From positions 1,426,001-1,490,000 of the forward strand of contig JBANDB010000008.1 in the NCBI GenBank assembly GCA_037576215.1: a stretch of DNA of 64,000 nucleotides, in the 5' to 3' direction. The notes under the pieces were generated by a model. That model was not told the DNA's origin, searched no databases, and saw nothing but the letters and a program-made list of their open reading frames with translations. This DNA is from Armillaria gallica. Lineage: Eukaryota; Basidiomycota; Agaricomycetes; Agaricales; Physalacriaceae. The position numbers and the translations under genes are program-made. Positions within the stretch are counted from its first letter, which is position 1, and each line of letters begins with the position of its first letter. This document shows positions 46,181 through 59,200 of the stretch, piece after piece.

Positions 46181-46983
46181 GTGGGTGTCACACGCCTTTC
46201 TTTGCCACCTACCACCACCATCACCACCTACGCGCGTCAATGCCCCCGCTGCCAGTCGTGGGTCATGCCTGCACCACGAGCCAATACCCTCTGTATTGGT
46301 GTCGACACCCACTCTCAAGACTCCAACTGGTATCCACGCCCATTGCGACTATGTCAGGCTAGTGGCAGTGTGCACCCCGCCCCATGCCCTGTAAGTTCGT
46401 TGTTCTGTACAGCTAAGGGCTCTATCCAGCTCTACCTATGTAGCTCCTGTATATTAGCCAGTATACCTAGCTTTTTAAATGAGAGTTTATTCTGAAAGCC
46501 CTGTGGCCCTCCTGAAGTTGGAAACCAATTACAATATCTTCTCAAAGTGTGACAATGAATACGATAATTAAAGATAATATTCAAGATAATAATGGCAACG
46601 GCAATAACATCTTGATTCGGCAACGCGGCATCTAACAAACTTAACGATGCAGCCAAACAAGACGCGCAAATTGCCAATTTGGGTTCTTAAGCACGGGGAG
46701 AATAGTACGCAACTCCAGTTAACCGCCGATCTATTGCAGAGTATTTCAATTGCCTCACTAGTATGTATCTTTCCACAGGAAGCCACCTTGCTCATGAAAT
46801 CTTTGCATCATTCTGCTCTTTGACCGTAGTCAAAGTATGGAGCATCGGTACTGCAATCGACACCTTTCAAGGCCCATCTAGACGATAACCTTCCTTTGGT
46901 GATGTCTGTTTCCTGTCGGCGAGCTGCTCTTCATATATCCAGGGTGTCAAGAGACCCCCCCTGCTCAATTCCATTTCTCTGAC
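46181..46983. other. Spacer and upstream region of membrane copy 3
   Basis: Up to about 46700 no gene or repeat was recognised, apart from a CACCACCATCACCACC tract at about 46212-46229. From about 46700 the sequence is the inverted counterpart of 42847-42989 plus 43768-43930, without the MITE. CTTCATATATCC at about 46931-46942 may be the core promoter. Confidence 0.5.
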
Positions 46984-48525
46984 ATGACAGATATAGCACA
47001 CGACGGGCTCAGTGTTCTGCTTCATACGATAACATTGGGTTGCCAAACTCTGGTTTACGGTGAGCGTCCTCTCTTTTCTGTTTGAAGGGTTGATCTGAAC
47101 CTTAACACGTCACAGGCATGTACACAGTAATTATGCCGATCTGCTCCTACACTATGTTGTATGTCGCTTTCTTGTGTTCTGTATCACACAATAGCACTCG
47201 CTTGTCAACGCCTAGTTTACGGTGAACATCCTCTACTCCAGCCCTTGTCGAAGGGTTGACCCCAAACGTTGACACGCAGGCATGTACATAATTATCATGC
47301 CTATCCGCTCCTACGTTATGTTGTACGTGGCTTTCTTTTACCGATAGGCTTATGACTGACAGCCCTGTATAGGAAAAGAGGTCTTCAGAGAAAATCACAT
47401 ATCCTACTGTCTGCATGCTGGTCTTCATGTTCTCCTTTTCGACAGCCTATTGGATTTTATCTTTATACGAAGACGCGAATCTCATAGCCACCTCATTTTT
47501 GCATGAAGTCTCTTATGATGTTCCCATGCCATTGCTAAACGCCCTTGTCCTCCTGAACGTGAGTATCTATTTACTGTGAACAATTTCAGTGACCGATGCC
47601 CATAGTTTGTGTTAACCGATGGCGTTGTCGTTTGGCGGGCTTGGGTGATCTGTCAAGACGAATATAGCAAAATTTTGATTCTTCCTCTCGTGTTCTTATG
47701 CTTAACTTTCCGTGGGATCTAGTTCTTATATGCCTCAGCTAGATTCCTGCTCATGGCCGACATGATAACAGTATCTGTTTTGATCACAATCGGACTGCGC
47801 GTCGTAGAAACTGTTCTTCACGATACGCAGCAAATCTTCATAGCACATAGAGGCATAGATTTTGCGCTGGATGGTTTACAAGTAGCGGACGTAGTCCTGT
47901 CATTGTTGACCAACATCTTTTCTACTTCGATTATCGGAATCAAGGCTTGGTCCGCTTCATCGTTGCTCCTTACATTTATAAGTTCTGACCTTGTATCTGT
48001 AGGCGTTGTAGACACTGGGTCACATCTGAACTTCAGCTGAAGCGGAAAAATATAACCACAGCAGAACGAATCTTAGCTGTACTCGTTGAATCTGGGATCA
48101 TTTACTGTCTTTCTGGAGTAAGTATCTGTTCGAACGATTTTGATACGAGCTGATGCTCAGTCCCCTTAGTTAATAGTCCTGATTACTACTGTAATTCGAC
48201 TTCCCGATGGCACTCTTGGTGACCTCTACACTCCAGTCACCGTCCAATTCGCGGTCCGTATTCATTGATACTCGTTTTAGCTGGCCAAATTGACCGTTCT
48301 AACCAGGGGATCTATCCGGCCGTAGTTATTCTTCTCGTACACCGCCAAGGTGAACTAAACAGGACTGTCATGTTCTCGCTCCAAGGCCAAGACGATGCAC
48401 TGGATGTATCGAACCTGGGCACCATCGAATATGGCGATAACCCACACGTCAACAGCTCGTTCGGAGAAACAGAGACCTCAGTTGCGGATGTTACACATAA
48501 TGAGTCACATCTTTCTCAGGCTTAA
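46984..48525 (+). CDS. Multi-pass membrane protein, copy 3 (internal duplication, one apparent frameshift)
   Basis: Start MTDIAHDGLSVLLHTI at 46984, stop TAA at 48523-48525. It is the inverted partner of copy 2 with the same exon order: GMYTVIMPICSYTMLY, LTDGVVVWRAWVICQD, LITIGLRVVETVLHDT, LQVADVVLSLLTNIFST, RHWVTSELQLKRK, AERILAVLVESGIIYCLSG, GIYPAVVILLVHRQGELNRTV and a polar tail. Two lesions set it apart. A segment of about 130 bp around exon 2 is duplicated in tandem (47036-47165 and 47205-47340). One base is missing before MLVFMFSFSTAYW, at about 47409-47412 compared with the other copies. If the first is spliced around and the second is an error, the product could still be made. Confidence 0.55.
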
Positions 48526-48718
48526 CGTGCTGGACCACGCCGACGTAGCAACACTTTACCTACTAATTTAATCTTACGTTCATTCAAATTGGTTCGCAAC
48601 TGTGAATGATCGATTCTATGTCCTGTCGGTGATAATTAAGACCTATATCAAAAACGACTCATATATAGCTCTGCTTATGCTTCTAGTTCCCACCATCTGT
48701 CCGCAACAATCGAGGAAC

Positions 48719-51700
48719 CTAGAAAAGCCGCATTTTAGATGGTTGGAAGTATCGGAGAGAGGCAGAGTGGAACGACTTACTGGTCTCATGGCAGTCTAGT
48801 CGATACGCCACGAAAGCCCATTTCTCTTCCTTCATCTTTGCCACCCTTTCTTTCCCCATCTTCCACCTAACACTTCCCTTCGTAATACCGAATTGATCCA
48901 GGACCGACAGCACGTAGACTTCGCCTGTACCATGCCCCTTTTCAAGAACGTCGACTAATGTGTCTCGGTTCGTGCGTTGCATCATGTTTGCTATCAGCGT
49001 ACCACGTTTATAGAACACAAGACTGAATACTGGGTCGTAGTTTCCAAATTTCTCCATTAAGGTCAAAGGGCCGAAATCTTTGATGGAAAGAGGCGCTTCG
49101 TAAGTGCAAATATCATCTCGACGTAGGCGCAGAGATACGGGAAATGGTAGTGCTTCATAGCTTAATGCTATTAGTGTCTCGAACTCGGCAAGCCATGGGC
49201 TCAAGTTGACTCTTCGACATGAAGCACATCGCGCCGGTTCAGACAGAGGGATGGGAAACTTTCCTCGATAGGGAACCAGATCGGTTATGAGATTGTCAGC
49301 GAGCAGTGTGTTGAGGTATTCAGATATCCAATGTGGGGGGTATCCAATTGCAGGAAGTCGCATAAGGAGCCCTAAGAAGGCCATAAGGTTGTTTGGGTAT
49401 CGGACCCGGCACAATAGTTCCTTTCGAGGGTTCGGCGGTTCGGGTGGGAGGATAGTAGTGATGAATACACGCGTTAGCCACACGATGAGCTCCTCACGCG
49501 TAGCAAGTGTAGACAAGGGGCGTGGGAGTGGTTTGGCGGAGAATTCAATGGCGTCCCAAGGACCACTCGCCACAATACGGCATCCAAAGAAGCGAGAGAA
49601 TTCTTTTCCGTTCAGCAAAGAGTAACTGAAAAAGGACCCTAGTTACAACACGGGCCAAATATATACAACGTAAGCCACATACTTGTAGATCAGGTTATCA
49701 CCGCTGTCTTTCCAAAGGCTAGGGTTCAGTAGACAATTAGCCGCGACCGAAGCATCAGGCTCCGTTTCTAGATTGGGTATGGCGAACACGGCCATATTCA
49801 TAGGTCCATGAGTGTAATCGCTGGCGCGGCATGAGAAAAACGGTCCAATGCGAAAATGAATGCAGCTCACGGAACGTTGCTCAACCACATTCGAGTGAAT
49901 GTCCGCGGGAAATCAGGTGGACGATTATCAATCCCATGAGCCATCTTCATTAGCTCCTGAGAGATGTCACCCTGAAGGAGTTCTATCTTAATATGATCAT
50001 TGAGAGCCAGTAGGCCATCGACCACGGCGTCAAAGAAGATCTCAGAAACGGAATAGGCCGGGCAATCTTCGTCCATTTTCTCTCTTTTAATAATCCCATA
50101 CGGGAATTGAATTGCGAGATTCGTTCAACCATCTCAAACGCATTGAACTCGACTGATGGGTAGTCGAACTTGACTTCCTGGACGCCGTCCTATGCAATTA
50201 TTAGATGAGAAATGCGGAATGGAGCAATCCACTGTTTACAAAAAGTGATGGATTCGGTTTCCAAGTTCTTTCAATGTGTTTTCGTGCCTGGAATGCGCGT
50301 GAAATCATGCTCTCAACGAGTACGTCCATCGTACCTGCTTCTTTAGAACATGCATGGGCGATTGCGATATGCCAGCCCAGAGTTCGTCAAACGATTTATG
50401 ACGGGACCTCAAAACTTTGGGCGGAATAAAACACTGAGTAATACCATACCACGCCTCTTCGTTGGAGAATTGGGAAGAACGGCGACCCTGCTCGTTCCCA
50501 GACGCCAACATTCGGAACATCATAATGCGCATCCCCGTCAACCATTCCTGTCGTGCTTCTTTCTCGGAAGGAGGAGGCATCTGCATCTGCACCTGGCCGA
50601 AGTTGATTACTTCGTCGTCAGTCATACCATCAATTTCCGCTTTGATATTCTGTGATTTTAACTTGGGAGGATTAACGGGGCTATTCTCGAACTGGCGGTG
50701 TCGTCGAAGCATTTCTGGTACTGTCCGATGGGATAACTGTGTGTCCCAATATCTCAGTGAGGCAACGATCCCCGGAATCGAATCTTTGGTGACATATAGC
50801 CAATGAGGAAGCCGATATGATGAAGTCTGCAAGTCTCTCAGGAGGGATTTAACGACATTCATAAATCTAGAAATCTTGTTACTTGAAGGTTACGCTCGAG
50901 ATTTAGGGGATCGGCGTACCTAACATGGCAATAGGGCGGTAGAATAACCCCATCCAGACGTAGAAGATGGTTGCCTTGATTTCTGCCTCCTCGGCATCAT
51001 CGGTGTGCTTGCGTAGCCGCATCACTATCAGCTCGTTGATCATCGAAAAGAGACACAAATTCCGAGCAATAGTCGTGGGATGTATGTCAAGGAGAGTAAA
51101 ATGAAATTTGGAGGCTTTGCGTTTCTTCGAGGTCAGTTCCAGAAAAGTCTGACTGAGGCCTATGATAGAACCGAGGACATGACGACCTAGAAGGCAGTGT
51201 TAAAAGGTGCCATGGCTGTATTATAGGGACGCATTACCGTCGCCACCTCCACCCCAAATAAAGACAGACGCTCAAGACGCTCAACCGAGACTTTGAGAAG
51301 ATCAAATGGATTCTTCTTATTCTCCAGTCCCCAGTCGGTAATGATGGACATAACATCATCGTGGCCGATCTACAAATTTTCGTTTTACGACTGCTCTTGA
51401 AGTTGAATCTATGAATGTCACTTACTGTAAAATATTCCAAGTCTGACCGACTGAAAACATAATCTCTCAGATTTCCATATCAATTAATAAGAAACGAGAC
51501 AACGCACGCCGCTTTTCGAGCCATCGCTAGAGAAACAAAATTCACTCTCGCACTACTGGCATGTCGCATAACATTGTCGTATTCATCAATGGTTCGTTCC
51601 CATTCCTCCCAATATCCTTCGGAAACTCCAGCAAGCGGCTTGAGTCGTTCTATGAGCTGTTCTTCATCGTAATAGTCTTTCGATGAGAGGGTATTGTTCC

Positions 51701-52085
51701 GCAAGCCGTATGTTAGTGCCTTGGGTAGCCTTAAAGAGAGCTTTGTGGCTAATGGCGAATTTGGGCTTTTAGAGAGTAGTTTGGCGGCTCGTAAGATTGC
51801 ATTGTAGGATCCGGCGTAGTCTCCCATTTCGTACAATGCTGCGCTCAAGTTTGACGGATAGACTGGATCATCAGATTCAAGTTCTTCAGCCTAAACCAGA
51901 CTCGTCAGTATGATATTCTTTGCCACAAAGTCAACTTACAAACCTGTTTGTAGAGTTTTGCGGCCCTAGAAAAGGTTAGATAAGATTCTGAGACAGGCGA
52001 AATAGTGCACGTACTGCGCAAACCACCGAGACTTGAAACATTTATTACCCTCCTCTTTAAGATCTGCAGCACAAAGTTTTAGCAT
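48719..52085 (-). CDS. TPR and DUF4470-type protein, copy 1 (two apparent one-base deletions)
   Basis: Minus strand, start at 52085. Exon 2 is a 22-nt micro-exon. The N terminus is a TPR-like pair (LKEEGNKCFKSRWFAQAAKLYKQ and YPSNLSAALYEMGDYAGSYNAIL). Then comes the DUF4470-type core: FIWGGGGDGRHVLGS, HFTLLDIHPTTIARNLCLF, KATIFYVWMG. The C-terminal half has FPRTFTRMWLSNVP, DYTHGPMN, NCLLN, RFFGCRIV and YDPVFSLVFYKRG. At least ten exons; the first four end at 52015, 51944, 51508 and 51426. Frame needs one T added at the plus-strand A3 51256-51258 and one G at the plus-strand C4 50948-50951; copy 2 keeps the first of these in frame. Such proteins are expanded in mushrooms; their role is unknown. 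There is no MYND finger here. Confidence 0.72.
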
Positions 52086-54270
52086 ATCCTTGTCTTCAAT
52101 TTTGATAGTAGTCGAAGATATCAGTAGTCGGCAGAAAACCAGCTACAATTTTTTGAAGGTGTCATTGACTCGGAGTTAATAAAAATGGACATCTCCGTGT
52201 CACCGGTAAGGTACTTGTTGAAGAGCGGACGTTGACTTTCTCAGCCTTCTTGTGGGTGTAAAATTTGCCCTGTCAACACAGCCGCCACGTGATTTCTCGA
52301 TACCACTATATCCTACTATATCTACATCAGCGAATTGGACAGAAATATATATGGCCGTATAAGCCCTTGGCAAGGCCCGAAATGCATGACAACATCCGAA
52401 ATAATTGCGGCAGCCTTATATGCCCATATGAACATTGGAGGAATAAAAATCTGCATGTATCATTATGAGTATTTCTGATGCCGGTAATGCTTATTTGACA
52501 CCATACGCAGGTATAACATGACCAGCATCATAAAACGAGCTATACCTTCTCAGGTGGCTAGGGCCCACTTCATATACTACGAATATTTTGAATTTTCACT
52601 CTTGGAGGAGACGAAGAAACTTGAAATAGTAGATTTATTGTTATTATTGTATTATTATCGCCGTAAACAGAATACAAGTACGTCTAGATAATACAGTTTA
52701 TACAAATGGCCTGTTGGCCGGTTGTCCAGGTCCTTGTCTCAACTGGATCGACAAAGAAGCAAGAGACCATACCTTATCTTGAGCTCGAGATTCCGTGGAG
52801 ATCCAGACCATTAACCAAAGGGTGACATTGTTTGGAGAAGGTTGCACCTAATGGCTTAAAAATTTCCGTAAGATGCTATACGGAGCTGATTCCAAGAGAT
52901 TTAACTCACTGATCGTGACGGTTGACTCACTTGACCTAAGTACCTTTCAACACGACCACTTCCTCCTCCGACTCTGCACTGATATGTTACTTCAGAAGAC
53001 CTTGGATGTTTGAAGTGGGCGTACCGATGCCTGAGAAGAGTTGCGTAAGCAAGGAATTTGTGATGGCTAGAGGCGATGATATCCTGCCCGAGACGTTGGG
53101 GCTTTCAACTCTGTTGGCCACTTCGGACTGTATTTATGTTGAAATAGCTGACTAAATTCTAGTTCCGGCTCGGAAGAAGAAGTCCGCATCGGAGAAGATT
53201 GGGTCTAGAGAAGTCTTGTAGGGTCTGTGTCTGATGGATGGACCATGCGGAGAAAACCACATGGGACGAATGGACGCGTAGTACTCTATGACGAGAAGGA
53301 AGCAGACATACGACGACATGTCACACGTTCAACATTGCTGCCCCAGCATTGATCTGGTGATCGCGAGATCTCCGACTCGGATGCTCGTTTTGTCACGCCA
53401 TGAACCCTGTCTCGCATGGTTCTCTTAATGACCGAACTTCCTCTCCCTTGCTGCAGCACTCCCGCTGATACGGGCTGAGGGTGTGGCTGAAAATTCAGTA
53501 GTGCACTACTACATCTGAAGGACTCACTTCCGTCTTCACGAGAATCTCTGTGCAGCCAGTATCTAAATACGGGGTCGAAGTAAATCGAGGCAGGCTTCCG
53601 CACACAAAACGAGGGCCACCAGACGAGGCGATGAAGCCACCAAGGAAGAACACTCAGAGGAAGGCGATGGAGACGACGGTGAGGGCTTCCCGAAGAAGAC
53701 ATTGGCAAGTCTGATGGAACGGCAGATCTGGACGTCATAGATATAGGATTTGCCGGCTCGCAGTACATTTAAATATGTCGTCATTTTGGGCACCTAAGCT
53801 TTTCAGAGTCGAAGAAAATCAGTCTGCAGAAACGAGACTACATTTTATTGAGCTTATAGTAGTGATATATTCGCTGGAAATAATTCTATGGAATCTTGAA
53901 GGCTAAGTTATTATTCTGCGAGGTTCTAATAGCATATGAAAAGGACGCAACATTGTGCCCCGGTTATATGAGCTCTGTAAGGCCTTGACAAGGCGAATAA
54001 GAATTCCGCCGGACCGTGGTCGCCGCAAGCCCCGGAAATTTTTTTCCCAATCTGCTGATGACTAGTAACGAGTTCCGCGAGTTTCTCATAAAGGCATAAA
54101 GCCGGCTTAAGCTTGCTATAACTCGTGTAGGGCCCACTCCGGGGCAAAGCCTGCTACTTTAAATGTTGCTAATCTTATTACTGGGGTGTTCTTGTGTACG
54201 AAATTTCAAATAAGTCATTAGACATCAGGTCTCCGATTCCTTCTCGGTAGAGTTCAAGATCACGAAGAGG
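52086..54270. other. Spacer between the DUF4470 copies, part 1
   Basis: AT-rich with a TTATTGTTATTATTG-like tract at about 52640-52665. A Ser/Pro-rich minus-strand frame with an ATG at 53793 (MPKMTTYLNVLRAGKSYIYD, ends 53563) has no recognisable domain, and overlapping frames are equally open. I do not call a gene here. Confidence 0.4.
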
Positions 54271-54813
54271 GACTAGAGGTGTGGCTGCGCGTGGCAGGTC
54301 CGAGTCCTATGCCTTCGAAGACTAAGACTGGCATACCTCATTCGAAAAAGACTCGCTCGGCGGTGACCTTCGGCCCCTGCCAGCTCGCATTTTCTCACTC
54401 CGTCTTATATTATGAAGATCATACTTTGAATGATTTAGGTTCAAACATGAATAGACAAGTAAGACTTTAGTCAAGATTAGCAGCGCTGCAAACAATGGAG
54501 CATGCAAGATCGTCTCGCACGAGTGGGATAGCATGAGCCCAGAAGAGGGCACCTGGACGTTGTTGCCACCAACATCCATCGCATGCAGCCACAACACCCG
54601 CTGTAAACTAGCGCATCTCTTAACGAAGAAACTTATTTTCACACCTTCCCGGGGCCCCAGGTCACCCAAAACTACATCTCTCGCGACGGTCAATGCCCGA
54701 GTGAATGGACAAGCGTTACTGAGGTTTTGAGTGTAACATTCTGTATCACAAGCAGGTAAATCGGCATGAGCCTGAAGAGTATATGCTACAGGCACCCGAT
54801 TGACAGATTCATT

Positions 54814-54878
54814 AACTGGCCCAGAGGCATAATTCCCCGAGGGAGAAACTGGCCCGGAGGCGTAGGTCCCCGAGGGAG
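54814..54878. repeat. 33-bp tandem repeat, two copies
   Basis: Units 54814-54845 and 54847-54878 share AACTGGCCC(A/G)GAGGC and CCCCGAGGGAG. The period is a multiple of three and both strands are open, so it could code a PRGxxPxG-type repeat. No gene is established. Confidence 0.5.
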
Positions 54879-55129
54879 CCCTAGGTTCGCGGGCTTTTTG
54901 CGATTGTGCCCAGACACATCAGTCACTAGAGGAGCAGGCCCTGAAGCCCCTACACTACCCGAAGAATAGATGTGGCTGTATGGATTGGAAGATATAGATG
55001 TCATCCCTGCCAATGTTTAAATGGAAAATGTCAAACACATCGAACAATTTTCACCTAAAGGTTTTGCTAGATTTTCAAACAGGACGAGAAAGCGCGACAT
55101 AGCTTCCTAAAAAAATAAGACGCCGTTGG

Positions 55130-55419
55130 CACACTGGAGCCCAAAACTTACCAGGAGTCGACATGCCACGAATATTCAATGCACGGAAGAAAGCAAGTCA
55201 TTGAAGCCCAAGTGCGATTTCACATGGCAGAGAAGATGTCACCACAAATTCTACAGGAAACGAACCGTAACCAACATCGTCGTCATTGGCAGACACGAGC
55301 AAAGTTGTCCTACGTCCTGTAGGCACGCCGACAGAATGCGAAGATGTCAACAACTGAGAGTAACTTTCAAAAGTATGAGCAACGCTTGTCACCGTAGCAC
55401 CGTTCAATCTGAAAAGCAT
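55130..55419 (-). pseudogene. Fragment of an unknown protein with a nonsense codon
   Basis: The frame from an ATG at 55419 reads LFRLNGATVTSVAHTF, then PTGRRTTLLVSANDDDVG and SSLPCEIALGL. Next come CAA and a TGA stop, after which the same frame continues LAFFRALNIRGMSTP to a GT donor near 55151. The GL-x-stop-L text suggests an original GLDWL, reminiscent of the end of retropepsin-like domains; that link is weak. Confidence 0.35.
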
Positions 55420-55459
55420 CTCGCAGTGATTGAGCCATTCGACGAAGGGAAGCAGTGAA

Positions 55460-56283
55460 GGAAAAAAAGGGAGTCAGGTCTCAGGAGTCAGAAAGGAGCC
55501 AACACTTGATATCTATGTGACGAGCAGAACACTGGCAGGATAGTTTTATCACTAAAAGGAGCATAAAAATTGGAGCTCACACCCTAAAACGGTCTGGAGA
55601 ACCTGTCGAGGGGAACAAATTTGGAAATATTATACAACAAAGTTGAACGAACGAAGGAAAATGCGTCACAAGAAATTGAAGTCACATCCTAAAAAGTTCT
55701 CGAAGAAAAAGAGTCAGCAACTGAAACAGCTGACGTCATTCCGAACATCACATGAGATTCGTGAAGGGGGGCAGAGAGCCCCTGCCGAGCGTTGAATTGG
55801 AAATTTACTGTAAAAGGAGCGTCGCGCTCCTTATAAGGAAGGACCCATTACCATGTAAGGCAGGTCTACCGTTGTTTCGTGCAGATCGAAATCGGGCTGC
55901 GAAAAACGTAAAACCGAGGTCACCCAATAAAACCTCCTACTAAAGTAGCAGGAATTAGTATCGCGACGGTGGGTGGGTGGGAGGACATTTCTGGGGAAAG
56001 CATCTCAGAGGCATCTTCCCAATTGTCGTTCGGAACAATGCATCGGTGGTTATTTTGAGGATCTGGTCTCTACACACCCAGTACCTTCAATTGTTGTCTG
56101 ACTGCGCAAGGAAGAGGCAATTACAACCCTTTCAGTTGGTACTAAGCTATGCGACGGTTATCTTTGGGCACGCAAAATCTATGGTGCTTGACGTCCAAGA
56201 AAACCAACAGCAAAACATCTAGCTTACTACTTCCACCCATTTGTCGGCAGTCACCGAGAAACCTGTAGAGAAGTTGACGCGTT
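55460..56283. other. Spacer between the DUF4470 copies, part 2
   Basis: Repeated short phrases (ACATCCTAAAA, GAAGTCAC, GGAGCATAAAA) and A-rich sequence. No gene recognised. Confidence 0.4.
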
Positions 56284-59200
56284 TTAGTCAAGGCAGAACT
56301 GAGAAGGTGAATGACGAAACTTATGGCAGTCAATTCGGTACGTCATGAATACCCATTTCTCTGTCTTCATTTTCTTGACTCTTTCCTTTCCCATCCTCCA
56401 CCTCACTATTTTTTTTTTTGAGGCCAAATTCGTCTAAGGATGTGAGCACATAAATCTCGCCTTTGCCATGTCCCATTTCGAATATCTCTTTCATCGCACC
56501 GATATCCATGCGCTGAATCATATTCGCCACCTTCGTCCCACGCTTGTAGAAGACAAGATTAAAGATAGGGTCGTGATTGCCAAACGCGTGGCGGGGCCAA
56601 ACTCGTTGGGAGAAAGAGGAGCTTCGTACGTGCCTATATCCTCTTGGCGTTGAGAAACAGTGATTGGGAAGGGAATTGCTGTGGAATATTGATGAGCCTG
56701 TGGCTGTGCGAGCTGGCGCAATGCCCAGTGAGCCCGAGTTTTGCTGAGTAAAGGTTTACTAAGAGAAAGAAAGTACTAGAAGATACAGAATGGTATTTAA
56801 GTAGCTAGATTTCGTAGTTTACTGTACTCGTTTGCCTCCCAAGCAAACATGGATTGTCGTTCCTAACTCGCTAGGCAAACGTGCCTGATCACACGGTGTG
56901 CGTGTTATCCAACAATTGCTTCATAGCTCAACGCAATCATTGTTTCGAGCTCAACCTGCCAAGGGTCCAAGTTCACTTTTCGACACGGACCTTGCCACTC
57001 TTCTTGTGTGGACGGATGAATACCATTCGGAACATCATCGTAGTACGGGACAATATCGGTCACCAGTTTATCGGTAATGATGTCATTAAGGTACTCAGAT
57101 AGCCAATGTGTGGGGTACCCAATTGCGCGGAGGCGCATGAGGAGGCCAAAGAAGGCCGCTAGATTGTTTGGATATCGGATGCGGCCCCCTAGCACTACAG
57201 TTGGGTTTGGAGGCCGAGGAGGGAGGATGGTAATAATCAGAACCCTAGTTAGCCATGCAATAAGTTCTTGGCGGGTAGCAAGTTCCGAGAGGGGACGAGG
57301 AAGAGACTTGGTAGAAAACTCCATGTCACCCCAGGTATTGTTCGAAATGACGCGGCAGCCGAAGAAACGCGCAAAATCCTTTGACTTCAAGAGCGTATAA
57401 CTGTGATATGGTTCATGGTCAGTGTATTGTCAGATACGCAAAGTAAGCAGCGTACCTGTATACGAAATGGTCCCCGCCCTCCCAAATACCAGTATTTAAA
57501 AGACAGTTGAATGCAACGGAAGCATCAGACTGCTGTTCTAAATTGGGCAGTGTAAACGCGGCGATATTCATCGGTCCATGAGTGTAGTCACTGGGAGGAT
57601 TTAATGAGGAAAACATGCTCGTCGCTTGCAAGATGAAGACTTACGGTACGTTACTGAGCCACATACGAGTGAACGCTCGCGGAAAGTTGGCTGGGCGATT
57701 ATCGACATTGTATGCCATTTTTGTTAGGCCCTTGCAAAAGCTCGATACAAACGCGGCCATTGTGTGCGATGAGACCGTCCACGACAGCATCAAAGAAGAC
57801 CTCGATAACCGAATAGGCTGGACAATCATTGTTTATTTTCCTTCCCCTTGATAAGCCCATTCGAGCGTTGAAGTCCTTGATTTGTTCAACCATCTGAAAT
57901 GGCCGAAATTCAACGTCCGGATACCCAAAATCGCCTTCGTCGAAAGCATTCTGGCAAAACATAAGATGAAAGCTCACTAAGGAGATCGCTATGGAACGTA
58001 CAAAAAGCGATGGGTTCGGTTTCCAAGTCTCGTTGATATGTCGATTTGCCTAGTGTGATGCTGAATTATCAAGCCTTAGTTTTCAAAAACATACGGTACC
58101 TGCTGCCTCAATGCATCTGGGGGGGATTGTGGAAGACAGTTCCAGAGTGCACTAAAGGCTTCATGACGGAGCCTCAAGGGGCCTGGTGGAACAAAGCACT
58201 GCGTTATTCCATACCACTTGTCTTCCACTCCAAATTCTGAAGGGACAACTGGGGCAAAAGAAAAAGGGTTGTCGTCAGGCCGATCGCAGTGGTGGTGGAG
58301 CATTTCCTGGACAGTTTGATGAGATAGTTGGGTGAGCCAAAATTTTAAAGAGACTATGATGCCCGGAATCGAGTCTGCGGTGACGTGTAGCCACTGAGGA
58401 GGCTGGAATGAGCACGTAGACAGGTCTCTCAAAAGGGACCTCGCCAGTTTTACAAATCTGAACAGATATTGTTAAGATGTGTCACCCTAACCAACCGTCC
58501 TACACACCTAGCGTGGCAATAAGAAGGAATGATAGCTCCCATCCATATGTATAGAAGGGTTGCTTTGATTTCTACCTCTTCTACCTCATCGTGGGCTCGT
58601 TCCCGTAAGTGAGTGAGCTCTTCAATCATCATGGATAAACACAGATCTCGAGCAAGGACTGTGGGATGGATATCAAGGAGCGTAAAATGCACGTTGGTGA
58701 CTTCACGCTTCTCCGGGGTCATTTTGAGGTAAGCCTTGCTGAAACCAATGATGGAACCTAGAACATGGCGAGCTAAGGAAATAATGTTATACTGGGAATC
58801 AACGGAATGAAACGATTATACCATCACCGCCTCCACCCCAGAAGTATGATAGGCGCGAAAGGCGTTCTCTTGAGAGGGTGCAAACATTGAAGGGTTCGCC
58901 TTTCATCCTGGGTCCCCAATCACTAGAGATTGACATTAGATGGTCGTGGCCGACCTAGAAAATTTCAGAGTGCGCCTTTACGTCATCTGAATGGCGCTTA
59001 CACAAAAGTATTCCAAGCCTGAATGACTTAGACGAAAATTAAACTCATGGATAAAGGGACGAAAAGATAAACGCACGCGGATCTTCGAGCCATGTGAAGA
59101 GAGACAAAATTGGTTCGAGCACTTCTAGCCCGTTCCACAACGGAGTCATACTCGCCAGAGATGCGCTCCCATTCGCGTCAGGATGTTTCAGAGTCCACGG

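Noticed and set aside
53286..53793. Overlapping minus-strand frames of 160 and 76 codons
   Set aside because: Low-complexity Ser/Pro/Arg text in two frames, no introns or domain; cannot be supported as a gene.
56681..56913. Ordinary spliceosomal intron in DUF4470 copy 2
   Set aside because: Copy 1 lacks it, GT..AG use would not restore the frame exactly, and it is bordered by a 7-bp duplication.
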